A DNA stretch of 61,497 bases from Sphingobacteriales bacterium (GCA_021299095.1 JAJTFW010000002.1:1-61497), one strand, 5' to 3'; shown: positions 10,358 to 19,957, counted from the stretch's first letter. Notes: generated by a model from the sequence alone, not told the origin. Numbers and translations: made by a program.

Positions 10358-11674
10358 ATGGATAGCCTAAAAGAAACATTCGCACAAACCGCTTTACCTC
10401 TGGCCGATGAAATCAAAGCCATGATCAAAGAAAATGGCCACATCGTGCTGGGCTCCTATACCATGGAGCAGGTTTACCATGGCATGAAGGGCATGATTGG
10501 AATGGTGACAGAAACCTCCAAACTCGATCCTGAAGAAGGTATTCGCTTCAGGGGATATTCTATTCCAGAGCTGCGCGAAAAACTCCCTCAAGGGCCTGGT
10601 GGCGGACCTATGCCAGAGGGTATCTTTTACCTGTTGTTGACCGGAAACCTTCCGAGCGAATTAGATGTAAAGGAAGTGAGCAACGCTTGGGCTAGACGCA
10701 GCCAGGTTCCCAAGCACGTGTTCGACTTGCTGGATTCACTTCCCGTTGGAACCCACCCCATGACGCAGTTCAGCCTGGCGATACTGGCCATGCAAACAGA
10801 GAGCAATTTCGCTGCAGCTTACCGGAAGGGCATCAACAAGAAGCAATATTGGGACCCGATGTTCGAGGATGTGATGAATTGCATTGCGCGACTACCGCGC
10901 ATTGCAGCGTACATCTATCGTCGTACCTACAAAAATGGCGTACACATTGAACCAGATCCAAAGCTGGATTGGGGAGCAAACTTCGCACACATGCTCGGCT
11001 TCGACGACGACGGCATGAAATCTCTGATGCGCCTTTACCTAACCATTCACGTTGATCATGAGGGCGGAAACGTCTCAGCTCACGCAACTCACCTGGTAGG
11101 CTCAGCACTGAGTGATGCATACTACTCATTATCTGCCGGCATGAATGGCCTGGCGGGTCCTCTGCATGGTCTGGCGAATCAGGAAGTAGTGCGATGGATT
11201 TATGACTTGAGGGATTACTATGGCGGTCGACTCCCAAGCAAAGAGGAGATTTCGGAATACGTGAAGAAGACCCTCGCAGACGGACGTGTAGTACCTGGTT
11301 ACGGACATGCTGTTTTGAGAAAAACCGATCCACGCTACATTGCACAAATGGAATTCGGTCTGGCGCACATGCCTGACGATGAACTTTTCAAGATTGTCGG
11401 TATGCTGTATGAAGTTGTTCCGGGCATTCTGGAGGCAACTGGTAAAATCAAAAACCCGTGGCCAAATGTTGACGCGCACAGTGGTGTATTGTTAATCCAC
11501 TACGGACTTACAGAATACGACTTCTATACCGTGCTGGTTGGTGTGTCAAGGGCCATCGGTGTGTTGACCAGCTTGCTTTGGGATAGGGCATTGGGTCATC
11601 CGATTGAAAGGCCTGGTTCGGTGACTAGCGAGTGGATGAAGAAGCAGGTTGACAAGGCGAAAGCCAATGCTTGA
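10358..11674 (+). CDS. gltA: citrate synthase, eukaryotic (mitochondrial) type
   Basis: The enzyme has 438 residues and condenses oxaloacetate and acetyl-CoA to citrate at the entry of the TCA cycle. Catalytic residues are H270 (GPLHGLANQE), H317 (VPGYGHAVLRKTDPR) and D372 (NVDAHSGV). The blocks LDPEEGIRFRGYSIPE, DHEGGNVSAHATHLVGSALSD and NPWPNVDAHSG follow the mitochondrial enzyme closely rather than the NADH-regulated GltA of E. coli. The start is the ATG at 10358; the open frame extends to a TTG at 10325 that lies in a small hairpin (10322-10337) and is unlikely to be used. Confidence 0.95.
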   Translation: MDSLKETFAQTALPLADEIKAMIKENGHIVLGSYTMEQVYHGMKGMIGMVTETSKLDPEEGIRFRGYSIPELREKLPQGPGGGPMPEGIFYLLLTGNLPSELDVKEVSNAWARRSQVPKHVFDLLDSLPVGTHPMTQFSLAILAMQTESNFAAAYRKGINKKQYWDPMFEDVMNCIARLPRIAAYIYRRTYKNGVHIEPDPKLDWGANFAHMLGFDDDGMKSLMRLYLTIHVDHEGGNVSAHATHLVGSALSDAYYSLSAGMNGLAGPLHGLANQEVVRWIYDLRDYYGGRLPSKEEISEYVKKTLADGRVVPGYGHAVLRKTDPRYIAQMEFGLAHMPDDELFKIVGMLYEVVPGILEATGKIKNPWPNVDAHSGVLLIHYGLTEYDFYTVLVGVSRAIGVLTSLLWDRALGHPIERPGSVTSEWMKKQVDKAKANA

Positions 11675-11778
11675 GGCGAAAGCTTGAAGGGTTATTAAGC
11701 GGCCGGATGGATGTAAAAGCAGTCATCCGAATCGCTCGGGTGTCTAAACAAAGATAAGACAGGCTAAAGTGCGCTTGG

Positions 11779-11801
11779 TAATCAGTGTAAAAAACTGATT
11801 A
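11779..11801. other. hairpin between convergent gltA and POT genes
   Basis: An 8-bp stem (TAATCAGT/ACTGATTA) with a 7-nt A-rich loop lies in the 282-nt gap after gltA. It lacks a clear T-run on either side, so a terminator role is uncertain. Nothing else was recognised between 11675 and 11956. Confidence 0.3.
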
Positions 11802-11956
11802 TGAATATCTTAATGAATCCTTCAAAGGGGGCCGCCACTCCTCCTCCCCAGTCGCAAATTTATCGGATGCGCCGCATATTCACCCTGTTTTAAGCATTTG
11901 TATACGGCTACCTCCAGAAACCCGGACTGGCTTTCTCAGTGCATCTGAATTATGCC

Positions 11957-13579
11957 TTACGTGTGTGCATTGAACACCTTATTCAGCCACCTCAACAACA
12001 CAAAGGCAAGTGCGGTAGCAGCCAAGAGTAGTGAGCAGTTGAATAAAAAGAAATCCGCCTTCTGCTCATAATTATCCCACATACTGGCCAGTACTCCGCT
12101 GAGTTTGTTTCCAATTGAAGTGCTAAGAAACCATCCACCCATCATAAGGGAGGTAATACGCGGCGGACTAAGCTTGGAAACGAGACTCAATCCCATTGGA
12201 CTTAGAAACAACTCACCGATGGTGATAACGCCGTAGCAGGCAATCAACCACCACACAGTGACTTTCTCCGCTCCATTTGATCCGGCCTTCGCAGCAGCAA
12301 CCATCACCAAAGCAGACAACGCAGAAATAAATAGTCCATAGGCGATTTTTGCAGGAGTACTGGGCTCCTTCCCCTTGCCTCTCAACCAGGTAAAGAATGC
12401 AACGACAAGCGGCGTAAGTAAAATTACCCAGCCGGGGTTGATACTTTGGCTGAGATTTGTTGCCCAAACACTTATGCTAGTACCCTCTGAAGGAATCCTA
12501 TCGGGATGTTCGTTCCGGAAATAGACGGGATAGTTAACTTCCTTGATGGCTTCTCCATTCTCTTTCTTAAGACGGAAATACTCATCGTACAAGGGTACGC
12601 TATCCTTGCTATACGTAATTTCCTTGCTTTGCTTGAAGGTGTCGAACAAGACCGCCGTATTCCCCTCAACGCGCCGGTCAGTGTAACGATCTGCCCATGT
12701 GTTCAGTGCTGAACCATTTTGCTTGAAAACGGCCCAGAACAAAATAACGACAGCAAAAATGGCCAACATAGCAGCGATAGGTGCCTTTTCGGCTTTCGGA
12801 GCGCTGCCCCAAAGGCTGGCGTAAAACAAGACTACTGGGATGCAGCTTAGAATGAATGCGTCGGTGCTGTCACTGCCGAATAAATCACCAGGAATCATCC
12901 AACCCAAGACGCCAAAAAGTACTGCTGGCAACAAAATCAATCCAACGATGCGTGTCATGGGCATATCCCCAGGCTGCACTCCCTTTTTCTGATCAAAGCC
13001 CTGGTAGTGGCGCTTACCCATAAGGAATACAATGAGGCCAATGAACATCCCTACTCCAGCAGCAAAAAATGCCCAGGTCCAGCCGAACAGAATTTGCAGT
13101 GCGGCGCCAAAAAAGTTGCAGACAAATGCGCCGACATTGATTCCCATGTAAAAGATGTTGTATCCCTCATCTTTCCTGGCTCGGTACTGGTCGGTTGAAT
13201 AAAGATTCCCAAGGAGAGTGGAGATGTTAGGCTTGAAAAAACCATTGCCCAGCATCACGAGCGTCATGGCTGCGTATAGCACATTGATATCATGTATGCC
13301 CATAAGGCAATATCCGGTCCCCATCAGGACACCACCAATAACGACCGACTTGGTATATCCCAGGTAACGATCCGCAATCAGACCACCCAAGAATGGCGTC
13401 AAAAAGACGAGGGCGATAAAGGTCCCATACAGATCGGAGGCCTCTTTCTCGGTCATGGCGAAGCCGGTCTCTACATCCTTCAAGTAAAGGGTGAAGATTC
13501 CAATCATCAGGTAATAGCCGAAGCGCTCCCACATTTCGGAGAGGAATAGGTACGGTAAACCGGCAGGATGCTTGCTCAT
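11957..13579 (-). CDS. proton-dependent oligopeptide transporter (POT/PTR2 family)
   Basis: This 540-residue major facilitator protein has the POT family proton-coupling motif ExxER (EMWERFGYY at about 15-23), the GGLIADRYLG loop between helices 2 and 3, and the FKPNISTLLG segment. There are about 14 hydrophobic segments, with a hydrophilic insert around 310-370. POT carriers import di- and tripeptides with protons across the inner membrane. The gene is monocistronic by layout: it converges on gltA and lies 108 nt from alaS. Confidence 0.92.
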   Translation of the reverse strand: MSKHPAGLPYLFLSEMWERFGYYLMIGIFTLYLKDVETGFAMTEKEASDLYGTFIALVFLTPFLGGLIADRYLGYTKSVVIGGVLMGTGYCLMGIHDINVLYAAMTLVMLGNGFFKPNISTLLGNLYSTDQYRARKDEGYNIFYMGINVGAFVCNFFGAALQILFGWTWAFFAAGVGMFIGLIVFLMGKRHYQGFDQKKGVQPGDMPMTRIVGLILLPAVLFGVLGWMIPGDLFGSDSTDAFILSCIPVVLFYASLWGSAPKAEKAPIAAMLAIFAVVILFWAVFKQNGSALNTWADRYTDRRVEGNTAVLFDTFKQSKEITYSKDSVPLYDEYFRLKKENGEAIKEVNYPVYFRNEHPDRIPSEGTSISVWATNLSQSINPGWVILLTPLVVAFFTWLRGKGKEPSTPAKIAYGLFISALSALVMVAAAKAGSNGAEKVTVWWLIACYGVITIGELFLSPMGLSLVSKLSPPRITSLMMGGWFLSTSIGNKLSGVLASMWDNYEQKADFFLFNCSLLLAATALAFVLLRWLNKVFNAHT

Positions 13580-13600
13580 AGGATAGACATGGGTGATGTA

Positions 13601-13608
13601 CGAAGTTA
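13601..13608 (-). promoter_or_regulatory. -7 box of the POT transporter gene (TAACTTCG)
   Basis: TAACTTCG on the minus strand is a TTCG variant of the Bacteroidota -7 element. It ends 21 nt before the ATG at 13579, predicting a leader of about 15 nt. No -33 match was found. Confidence 0.4.
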
Positions 13609-13687
13609 CCGAAAGAAAAGTATAGACAGGAATGCTAACCCGCCACTCCGAATCAGTAATTAAGCTGTGTAATAAGCTTTCCAGCTA

Positions 13688-16294
13688 TCACACCATGTTT
13701 CGGGCCTTTTGTAAAGCAGCATCGATTCCATCCACGTTCTTGCCACCCGCGGTAGCATAAAAAGGCTGTCCGCCTCCACCGCCCTGAATTTCTTTTGCAA
13801 GATCGCGGATGATTTGGGTGGCATTGAGGCTTTTGCTCGCAACCACATCATCCGAAAGCATCAACGAAAGCATGGGCTTGTCATCATACACTGACGCGAT
13901 GAGGCAGAATAAGCTGTTGAATTGCTGTCGCAGTTCATACGAAATCGCCTTGACGGATTCGGGATCGATGTCGGCGCGTGCAATGATGACCTGTAGGCCT
14001 GAGCGCTCCTCGACCTCACGGATTAACCCGGCTTTCACTTCGCGGGCTTTTTCACGATTGAACGTGTCGATTTTTTCTCGTAATGAACTGTTCTCATCGA
14101 GAATAGCCTGAACACCTTTTACCAGGTCTTTCGGATTACGCAACAGTTCTCTGACAGCATCGATTGCCTGAAGTTGCCCGCGATACCACTCCTCCGCCCC
14201 ATCTGCAGTAAAAGCTTCTATGCGTCGAACACCTGCTGCAACGGCACCTTCGGAAATAATCTTAAACAGGCCAATTTCACCTGTGGAACGAACAAGGGTG
14301 CCTCCACACAACTCGACAGAGTAGTCTCGGTCGAATGTAATCACCCGAACGAAATCGCCATACTTCTCGCCGAATAAGGCCGTGGCGCCACTTTCCATTG
14401 CCTGGGCAACAGGTACGTTACGCTGCTCATTCAATGCGATGTTCTGTCGGATACGCTGGTTGACCAACTCCTCCACTTTAGCAATTTCATCATCAGACAT
14501 TTTTGCAAAGTGACTAAAATCGAACCGGGTGTATTCGGGATTGACGAGCGAACCTTTTTGTGCAACGTGTGCACCAAGCACACGACGCAAAGCGGAATGC
14601 ATCAAGTGGGTTGCGCTGTGATTTTTGGATGTCAACGAGCGTTTACGGAAATCAATACGGGCAATGAATGTTGCGGCGGGATTTTCCGGAAGAGCATCAC
14701 AAAAATGGACAATCAGGTTGTTTTCTTTCTGAGTGTCCGTAATCCGTACTGATTTCCCGTTCGCCTCGATGACTCCGGCATCTCCTACCTGCCCGCCGCT
14801 TTCAGCATAAAATGGCGTGCGGTTCAAAACAAGCTGGAATTGCTCACGTGACCCTTTTTTGATTTTTCGGTACCTCAGGATCTCCGATTCGCACTCCAGA
14901 ACATCATAACCGACGAACTCTACTGCATCTTCGTCGCGTACTACTGTCCAGTCATCCGTACTCATGGCTGTAGCCTTACGGCTCCGGTTTTTCTGCTCCT
15001 CCATACAGGCATGAAAACCATCCATGTCAACATGCTTCCCGTTCTCCCTGGCCATTAACTGAGTCAGATCGATGGGAAAACCATAGGTATCGTACAGCTC
15101 AAATGCAAAATCTCCCGCAATGGAACCGGGCTCATAGGCTTCGAATTTTCGAATACCGGTTTCAAGCGTTCGAAGGAACGAGGCTTCTTCTTCATTGATC
15201 ACACGGGCTACAAAGTCCTGCTGTGCTTTCAATTCGGGAAACACCTGTGCGAACTGCTCAGAGATGAGTGCGACAAGCTGATAAAGAAACGGCTCCTTGA
15301 TGTTCAGAAATGTAAAGCAATAGCGAACCGCACGACGCAGGATTCGGCGGATTACATAACCGGCCTTGTTGTTGGAGGGGAGTTGTCCGTCGGCGATGGT
15401 AAAACTGATTGCACGAATGTGGTCGGCCACCACGCGCATAGCAATGTCCGTCTTTTCATTGCTTCCGTACGTGACACCGGATGCCTGCTCGATGTAGCGA
15501 ATGGTTGGCATGAACACATCGGTATCGTAATTCGATGTCTTAACTTGCATCGCCATACAAAGTCGCTCGAAACCCATACCGGTATCAACATGCTTCGCAG
15601 GCAAAGGCTCGAGTGAGCCATCGGCCTTGCGGTTGAATTCCATGAATACGTTGTTCCAAATTTCGATGACCTGCGGGTGACTTTCATTTACGAGCGATTT
15701 TCCATCGACCTTACTTCTGTCCTCTTCGCTGCGTAAATCGACGTGTATTTCGGAACAAGGTCCACATGGGCCAGTCTCACCCATTTCCCAAAAATTATCT
15801 TTCTTATTGCCTCTCAGAATTCGATCCTCCGCAATCCACTTCTTCCAAAAATCATACGCCTCCTGGTCAAAAGCCAGATCCTCCTTTGCATCCCCTTCAA
15901 AAACGGTCACGTACAATCGATCTGCCGGAAGCTTGTAGACATCTGTCAGCAACTCCCATGCCCAGGCAATGGCTTCTTCTTTGAAATAATCACCAAACGA
16001 CCAATTGCCGAGCATTTCGAACATGGTGTGGTGGTAGGTATCTACGCCAACTTCTTCCAAATCGTTGTGCTTACCACTCACACGAAGGCATTTCTGCGTG
16101 TTTGCCACCCGAGTAGATGCAGCCGGGGCATTGCCCAAAATGATGTCCTTGAACTGGTTCATTCCAGCATTGGTGAACATCAAGGTCGGGTCATTCTTGA
16201 CAACAATGGGCGCAGACGGAACGATTGCATGGCCCTTGGATCTGAAAAAATCCAGAAAGGCCTGACGGATCTGAGCGGAAGTCTCGATAGGCAT
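13688..16294 (-). CDS. alaS: alanyl-tRNA synthetase
   Basis: The enzyme has 868 residues, full length, and charges tRNA-Ala. In order it has the class II aminoacylation core with SKGHAIVPSAPIV and TNAGMNQFKD (motif 2 region), the tRNA-binding domain, the editing domain with HSATHLMHSAL, and the C-terminal DHHA1-type region with a glycine-rich GGGGGQPF. The second half of the editing-site zinc motif reads CGGTLV where the family has CGGTHV; the Leu codon is at 14294-14296. The start at 16294 (MPIETSAQIRQAFLDFF) fits homologues; the longer open frame is rejected because a -7 box lies at 16330-16337. Confidence 0.96.
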   Translation of the reverse strand: MPIETSAQIRQAFLDFFRSKGHAIVPSAPIVVKNDPTLMFTNAGMNQFKDIILGNAPAASTRVANTQKCLRVSGKHNDLEEVGVDTYHHTMFEMLGNWSFGDYFKEEAIAWAWELLTDVYKLPADRLYVTVFEGDAKEDLAFDQEAYDFWKKWIAEDRILRGNKKDNFWEMGETGPCGPCSEIHVDLRSEEDRSKVDGKSLVNESHPQVIEIWNNVFMEFNRKADGSLEPLPAKHVDTGMGFERLCMAMQVKTSNYDTDVFMPTIRYIEQASGVTYGSNEKTDIAMRVVADHIRAISFTIADGQLPSNNKAGYVIRRILRRAVRYCFTFLNIKEPFLYQLVALISEQFAQVFPELKAQQDFVARVINEEEASFLRTLETGIRKFEAYEPGSIAGDFAFELYDTYGFPIDLTQLMARENGKHVDMDGFHACMEEQKNRSRKATAMSTDDWTVVRDEDAVEFVGYDVLECESEILRYRKIKKGSREQFQLVLNRTPFYAESGGQVGDAGVIEANGKSVRITDTQKENNLIVHFCDALPENPAATFIARIDFRKRSLTSKNHSATHLMHSALRRVLGAHVAQKGSLVNPEYTRFDFSHFAKMSDDEIAKVEELVNQRIRQNIALNEQRNVPVAQAMESGATALFGEKYGDFVRVITFDRDYSVELCGGTLVRSTGEIGLFKIISEGAVAAGVRRIEAFTADGAEEWYRGQLQAIDAVRELLRNPKDLVKGVQAILDENSSLREKIDTFNREKAREVKAGLIREVEERSGLQVIIARADIDPESVKAISYELRQQFNSLFCLIASVYDDKPMLSLMLSDDVVASKSLNATQIIRDLAKEIQGGGGGQPFYATAGGKNVDGIDAALQKARNMV

Positions 16295-16329
16295 AGTAAG
16301 GGAGGATTCGCTTATATTTGTAAGAGAGG

Positions 16330-16337
16330 CAAAGTTA
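16330..16337 (-). promoter_or_regulatory. -7 box of alaS (TAACTTTG)
   Basis: A perfect TAnnTTTG on the minus strand lies 35 nt before the alaS ATG. A TTCG occurs about 20 bp further upstream (16360-16357), inside the start of the divergent M23 peptidase gene. Confidence 0.5.
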
Positions 16338-16346
16338 ATCAAAGAG

Positions 16347-17318
16347 ATGCCCCGGGCGAAGTACTATTTCAACACCGAATCGCTCAAATTCGAGCGAATT
16401 GTGGTCACCTTCCGGAAACGCTTTCTGCGTATCCTTGGCTGGCTGGCCTCAGCTGCCGTTTTCGGAACCATCGTACTGCTACTCGCCTACTCCTTTCTAG
16501 ATTCTCCAAAGGAAAAACAGCTCCGCCGGGAACTCGACGAGATGACTATCCAGTATGATTTACTCTACCAACGCATGCAGTTGGCCTCTGCAGTCCTGGA
16601 AGACCTGCAAAAACGTGACGACCAAGTTTATCGGGTCATCTTCGAAGCTGATCCGATACCGGCCGAGGTCAGGGGAGCGGGATTTGGAGGAATAAACCGC
16701 TACCGCGACCTGGAAGGGTATGACAATTCGGAATTGATGGTTCGGACCTCCAAAACCATGGACAAGCTGTTCAGGCGGCTTTATATCCAGAGCAAATCGT
16801 ACGATGAAATCTATGGTCTGGTAAGGCAGAAGTCTGAACTCTTGGCCTCCATTCCAGCAATTCAACCTGTCGGCAAGAAATCGAACGCCAGGCTTGCGTC
16901 GGGTTTCGGCTACAGGATTCATCCAATCTACAAAACCTCGATGCCTCATGAGGGAATCGACTTCACCAGTCCAATCGGCACTCCGATCTACGCGACAGGG
17001 AATGGAACGATTTCCAAAGTAGAATATAACGGTCGCGGATATGGGAACAATGTCACGGTCAACCATGGTTTCGGCTTCGCGACATTGTATGCACACATGA
17101 GTCGTTTTGCTGTGCGTCCCGGCCAGCGCGTAAACCGTGGCGACATCATCGGCTATGTCGGCAGCACCGGTTCATCAACGGGCCCTCATCTTCACTACGA
17201 GGTCATCCGTAACGGGAAGAAAATCGACCCGATCAATTTCTTTTTCAACGACCTGACTCCTGAGGAATACGAACAGGTCCGCATGCTTGCTTCACAATCA
17301 AACCAGTCCTTCGACTAA
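16347..17318 (+). CDS. membrane-anchored M23 family metallopeptidase
   Basis: The 323-residue protein has one N-terminal transmembrane helix (about 30-51), a coiled-coil region (about 55-95) and a C-terminal LytM/M23 domain (about 190-300). Zinc and catalytic motifs are visible: HEGIDF (first His and Asp) and the HLHYE motif near the end of the domain. M23 enzymes cut peptidoglycan cross-bridges or act as scaffolds; with an intact HxH this one should be active in the periplasm. It is divergent from alaS, and the MerR-like gene follows after 15 nt. Confidence 0.9.
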   Translation: MPRAKYYFNTESLKFERIVVTFRKRFLRILGWLASAAVFGTIVLLLAYSFLDSPKEKQLRRELDEMTIQYDLLYQRMQLASAVLEDLQKRDDQVYRVIFEADPIPAEVRGAGFGGINRYRDLEGYDNSELMVRTSKTMDKLFRRLYIQSKSYDEIYGLVRQKSELLASIPAIQPVGKKSNARLASGFGYRIHPIYKTSMPHEGIDFTSPIGTPIYATGNGTISKVEYNGRGYGNNVTVNHGFGFATLYAHMSRFAVRPGQRVNRGDIIGYVGSTGSSTGPHLHYEVIRNGKKIDPINFFFNDLTPEEYEQVRMLASQSNQSFD

Positions 17319-17333
17319 CTTACATCATCCGGC

Positions 17334-17678
17334 ATGGAAACGCACTCCCAATCTGAACAGGACCAGGAAAAGCTGTACTACCCGATCGGAGAGGTGGCAA
17401 CAATTTTTGGTGTAAACACATCGCTCATCCGGTTCTGGGAAAAGGAGTTTGAGGTGCTAAAGCCAAAGAAGAATAAAAAAGGAAACCGTTTATTCACCCG
17501 TGAGGATATGGCGAATCTGCGGTTGATCTACCACCTGGTAAAAGAACGTGGTTATACGCTCGACGGTGCCAAGAAAGTATTGAATGGGAAGCGTGAAGAA
17601 GTGGATAAGCAGGTAGAACTACGAAATGCACTCACGGGCCTGCGCAGCTTTTTGGTTGAGTTGAAGGACCAACTTTGA
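17334..17678 (+). CDS. MerR family transcriptional regulator
   Basis: The protein has 114 residues. The winged helix-turn-helix spans about 15-85 (YPIGEVATIFGVNTSLIRFW, then the wing with NRLFTREDMANL), followed by a short dimerisation helix. No cysteines suited to metal binding and no effector domain are present, so the signal is unknown. Short MerR proteins of this type are commonly found behind M23 peptidases in Bacteroidota; the 15-nt spacing suggests cotranscription. Confidence 0.88.
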   Translation: METHSQSEQDQEKLYYPIGEVATIFGVNTSLIRFWEKEFEVLKPKKNKKGNRLFTREDMANLRLIYHLVKERGYTLDGAKKVLNGKREEVDKQVELRNALTGLRSFLVELKDQL

Positions 17679-17685
17679 TTGAAAT

Positions 17686-18129
17686 TCAGGATTTCACCCG
17701 GAACGAGAATACCCGGTGAATGAAGAAACTCAGAAATCCGATAAACAAAGCGGAAGCCGCACGTGAAAGTGTTGGATACCATTCGAGGTTTCGGATCAAA
17801 ACACGCATAAGCATCCAGTTTAAGGCAAGGATCAGCATGGCCACAAGCACATAACGGAACAATTGCTTGTGTGTCTCAAGTTCTGACTCCTTGAACACAA
17901 GCCATTTCGTCAAGGTGAAATTGGTAAGTAATCCCGCAGTGTAACTCATCAGCAAGGATGCAGTCGTTGACGCCACAACCAGCCCGTTCGTGATGACGAT
18001 ATCAGTCTTTTTGTAGAGGTAATTGTAAACCAGAAAATACGTCAGCACGTCCACCCAAGTAGCCAATCCGGCGGATAGGAAATACCTGAACAGTTTGTTG
18101 TCCAGAATGTGCTGAACAAATTTGTGCAT
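17686..18129 (-). CDS. GtrA family membrane protein
   Basis: The protein has 147 residues with four transmembrane helices and the GtrA pattern (FRYFLSAGLATWVDVLTYF near the N-terminus, RAASALFIGFLSFFIHRVFSF at the end, quoted separately). GtrA proteins act in moving polyprenyl-linked sugars across the inner membrane. The ATG at 18129 is preferred to the upstream TTG. A TACTTTTG octamer (18140-18133) overlapping the hldD stop could serve as its own promoter 3 nt before the start. Confidence 0.85.
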   Translation of the reverse strand: MHKFVQHILDNKLFRYFLSAGLATWVDVLTYFLVYNYLYKKTDIVITNGLVVASTTASLLMSYTAGLLTNFTLTKWLVFKESELETHKQLFRYVLVAMLILALNWMLMRVLIRNLEWYPTLSRAASALFIGFLSFFIHRVFSFRVKS

Positions 18130-18131
18130 GG

Positions 18132-19121
18132 TCAAAAGTAGGTTCCAGTCCGCAGGTAATGTCCCACATAATCCGCGACCCCCTCTTCCAAACGGGTGAA
18201 TGGCTTGGAATAGCCTGCCGAAATGAGTTTGGACATGTCAGCCTCTGTAAAATACTGGTATTTATCACGGATATCGGTGGGCATATCGACGTACTCGACT
18301 TGAGTTTCTTTATTCAAGGATGAGAATACGGCAGCTGCCAGATCGTAAAACGAACGGGCAGTTCCGGAACCCAGGTTGTAAATTCCGGAAGGAGTGCCCC
18401 TTCCCATCAAATGAAGGCAAACTTCAACCACATCTTTCACATAAACGAAATCACGCAGTTGCCAGCCATCCGCATAGTCTGATCGGTGAGATCTGAATAA
18501 GCGAACAGAACCCTTCTCTAAAATCTGGTGGTAAGCATGAAAAATCACCGAAGCCATTCTGCCTTTGTGGTATTCATTCGGTCCATATACGTTGAAGAAC
18601 TTCAGTCCATGCCAAGCGGGAGGCGCCTCAGTCTGCTCCAATGCCCAAAGATCAAAGCGGTGCTTAGACCAACCGTAGGGGTTTAGTGGCTGTAATAATG
18701 GAATTCCAACGTGGCTATCCGAGTATCCATGCTCTCCTCCACCGTATGTGGCTGCAGATGACGCATAAACAAAGGGGATTCGCCCTGATGCACAAATACT
18801 CCAAAGGGACTTGGTATAATCCAGATTGAGACGAGACAACAAGGCTTCATTCTGCTCTGTGGTATCTGTTCTGGCACCTATGTGAAATACGAAAGAAACT
18901 TCCTCAGCATGTTCTTTGAACCAGTCAATAAACAATTCCCGCTCGATTTTTTTCTCAAAACGCTTAGCCTGGAGATTGTGTGATTTGGAGAGTACACTGA
19001 AATCATCCACCAGGATCAAACGTTCATACCCCGCATGGTTTAAACGGGACACCAGACAACTGCCGATAAATCCAGCGGCACCGGTTACAACAATACAGGA
19101 TTCAGGATTTGAGGGTTTCAT
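18132..19121 (-). CDS. hldD: ADP-L-glycero-D-manno-heptose 6-epimerase-like SDR enzyme
   Basis: The enzyme has 329 residues and is an extended short-chain dehydrogenase. It has the Rossmann motif TGAAGFIG (13-20), the GARTDTTEQN segment matching the HldD family, and the catalytic YxxxK (Y149, K153 in NPYGWSKH). HldD epimerises ADP-heptose for lipopolysaccharide core synthesis. The start at 19121 puts the Rossmann motif at the usual place; the longer frame would lie inside mqnD. Its 5' end overlaps the 3' end of mqnD by 20 nt, so the genes mqnD, hldD and gtrA are probably linked. Confidence 0.85.
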   Translation of the reverse strand: MKPSNPESCIVVTGAAGFIGSCLVSRLNHAGYERLILVDDFSVLSKSHNLQAKRFEKKIERELFIDWFKEHAEEVSFVFHIGARTDTTEQNEALLSRLNLDYTKSLWSICASGRIPFVYASSAATYGGGEHGYSDSHVGIPLLQPLNPYGWSKHRFDLWALEQTEAPPAWHGLKFFNVYGPNEYHKGRMASVIFHAYHQILEKGSVRLFRSHRSDYADGWQLRDFVYVKDVVEVCLHLMGRGTPSGIYNLGSGTARSFYDLAAAVFSSLNKETQVEYVDMPTDIRDKYQYFTEADMSKLISAGYSKPFTRLEEGVADYVGHYLRTGTYF

Positions 19122-19953
19122 CGTCGAGGAACAAAGGTTCAGTGGGTAATGACAAGATGCCGGAGGAAATGCCAACACGATACAATTGCCGGATGGCAGA
19201 CTTACCCTCTTCACCCAAATCTATTGAATATCGGTTTACGTAGAGCTCGATATGGCTACGTTGAACTACTGGATCCATATCATTTGCATGAGCAGCCACA
19301 AATCCGGAGGAGATATCGGGATTGGCCAACGCCATTTCAACGGAGTGACGTAGCGATTCCTGGAAAGCCACCTTGGTTTTATGATCAAGGCTTCGTCTAA
19401 TTAGGATACACCCTAACGGCACAGGCATACCGAAACGGCTTTCCCAAAGGGCTCCGAGATCGGATAATTTGACAAGACCATCCTTGTTATAGGTGAACCG
19501 TTTTTCATGAATTAACAATCCGCAAGTACCCGGATGAGCCATGATACGTTCACCGACATCAGAAAACAAACAGGATTCTTTCCGTTTTAGTTGGGGATAA
19601 AAAGTTGAAAGCAATAAATTGGCGGTTGTACGTTCTCCAGGAATATAGACCAGCGTTTCAATGTCCAAATCTGCATGCGGAAATCCTGCTCTGGTCACAA
19701 GCAATGGCCCACAACCAAACCCCAATGCGGCTCCGCATGAAAGCACCTGATACTGTGCTGAAACAGCAGGCACCTGAGCTATACTGACTTTGATGACGTC
19801 CGCGGTAGACTCTTCGGCCATCTGGTTCAGAACTTCCACATCGTGGAACTCAACCTCTGCAGAGAAAGGGTGATCGAATCGCCGGTTGACCAGGCCATCA
19901 AAAATAAATGTATCGTTCGGGCAGGGAGAAAATGCCAGCCTCAGGTTCTGCAT
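19102..19953 (-). CDS. mqnD: 1,4-dihydroxy-6-naphthoate synthase (futalosine pathway)
   Basis: The 283-residue protein begins LRLAFSPCPNDTFIFDGLV, the hallmark of MqnD, which converts cyclic dehypoxanthinyl futalosine to 1,4-dihydroxy-6-naphthoate in the alternative menaquinone pathway. The two-lobed periplasmic-binding-protein-like fold fits the length; STADVIKVSIAQVPAV and GCGPLLVTR are further family blocks. The ATG at 19953 is preferred over the GTG one codon upstream because a -7 box ends 4 nt before it. The UbiD-like decarboxylase gene at 21149-22976 is a likely pathway partner. Confidence 0.9.
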   Translation of the reverse strand: MQNLRLAFSPCPNDTFIFDGLVNRRFDHPFSAEVEFHDVEVLNQMAEESTADVIKVSIAQVPAVSAQYQVLSCGAALGFGCGPLLVTRAGFPHADLDIETLVYIPGERTTANLLLSTFYPQLKRKESCLFSDVGERIMAHPGTCGLLIHEKRFTYNKDGLVKLSDLGALWESRFGMPVPLGCILIRRSLDHKTKVAFQESLRHSVEMALANPDISSGFVAAHANDMDPVVQRSHIELYVNRYSIDLGEEGKSAIRQLYRVGISSGILSLPTEPLFLDDETLKS

Positions 19954-19957
19954 CACA

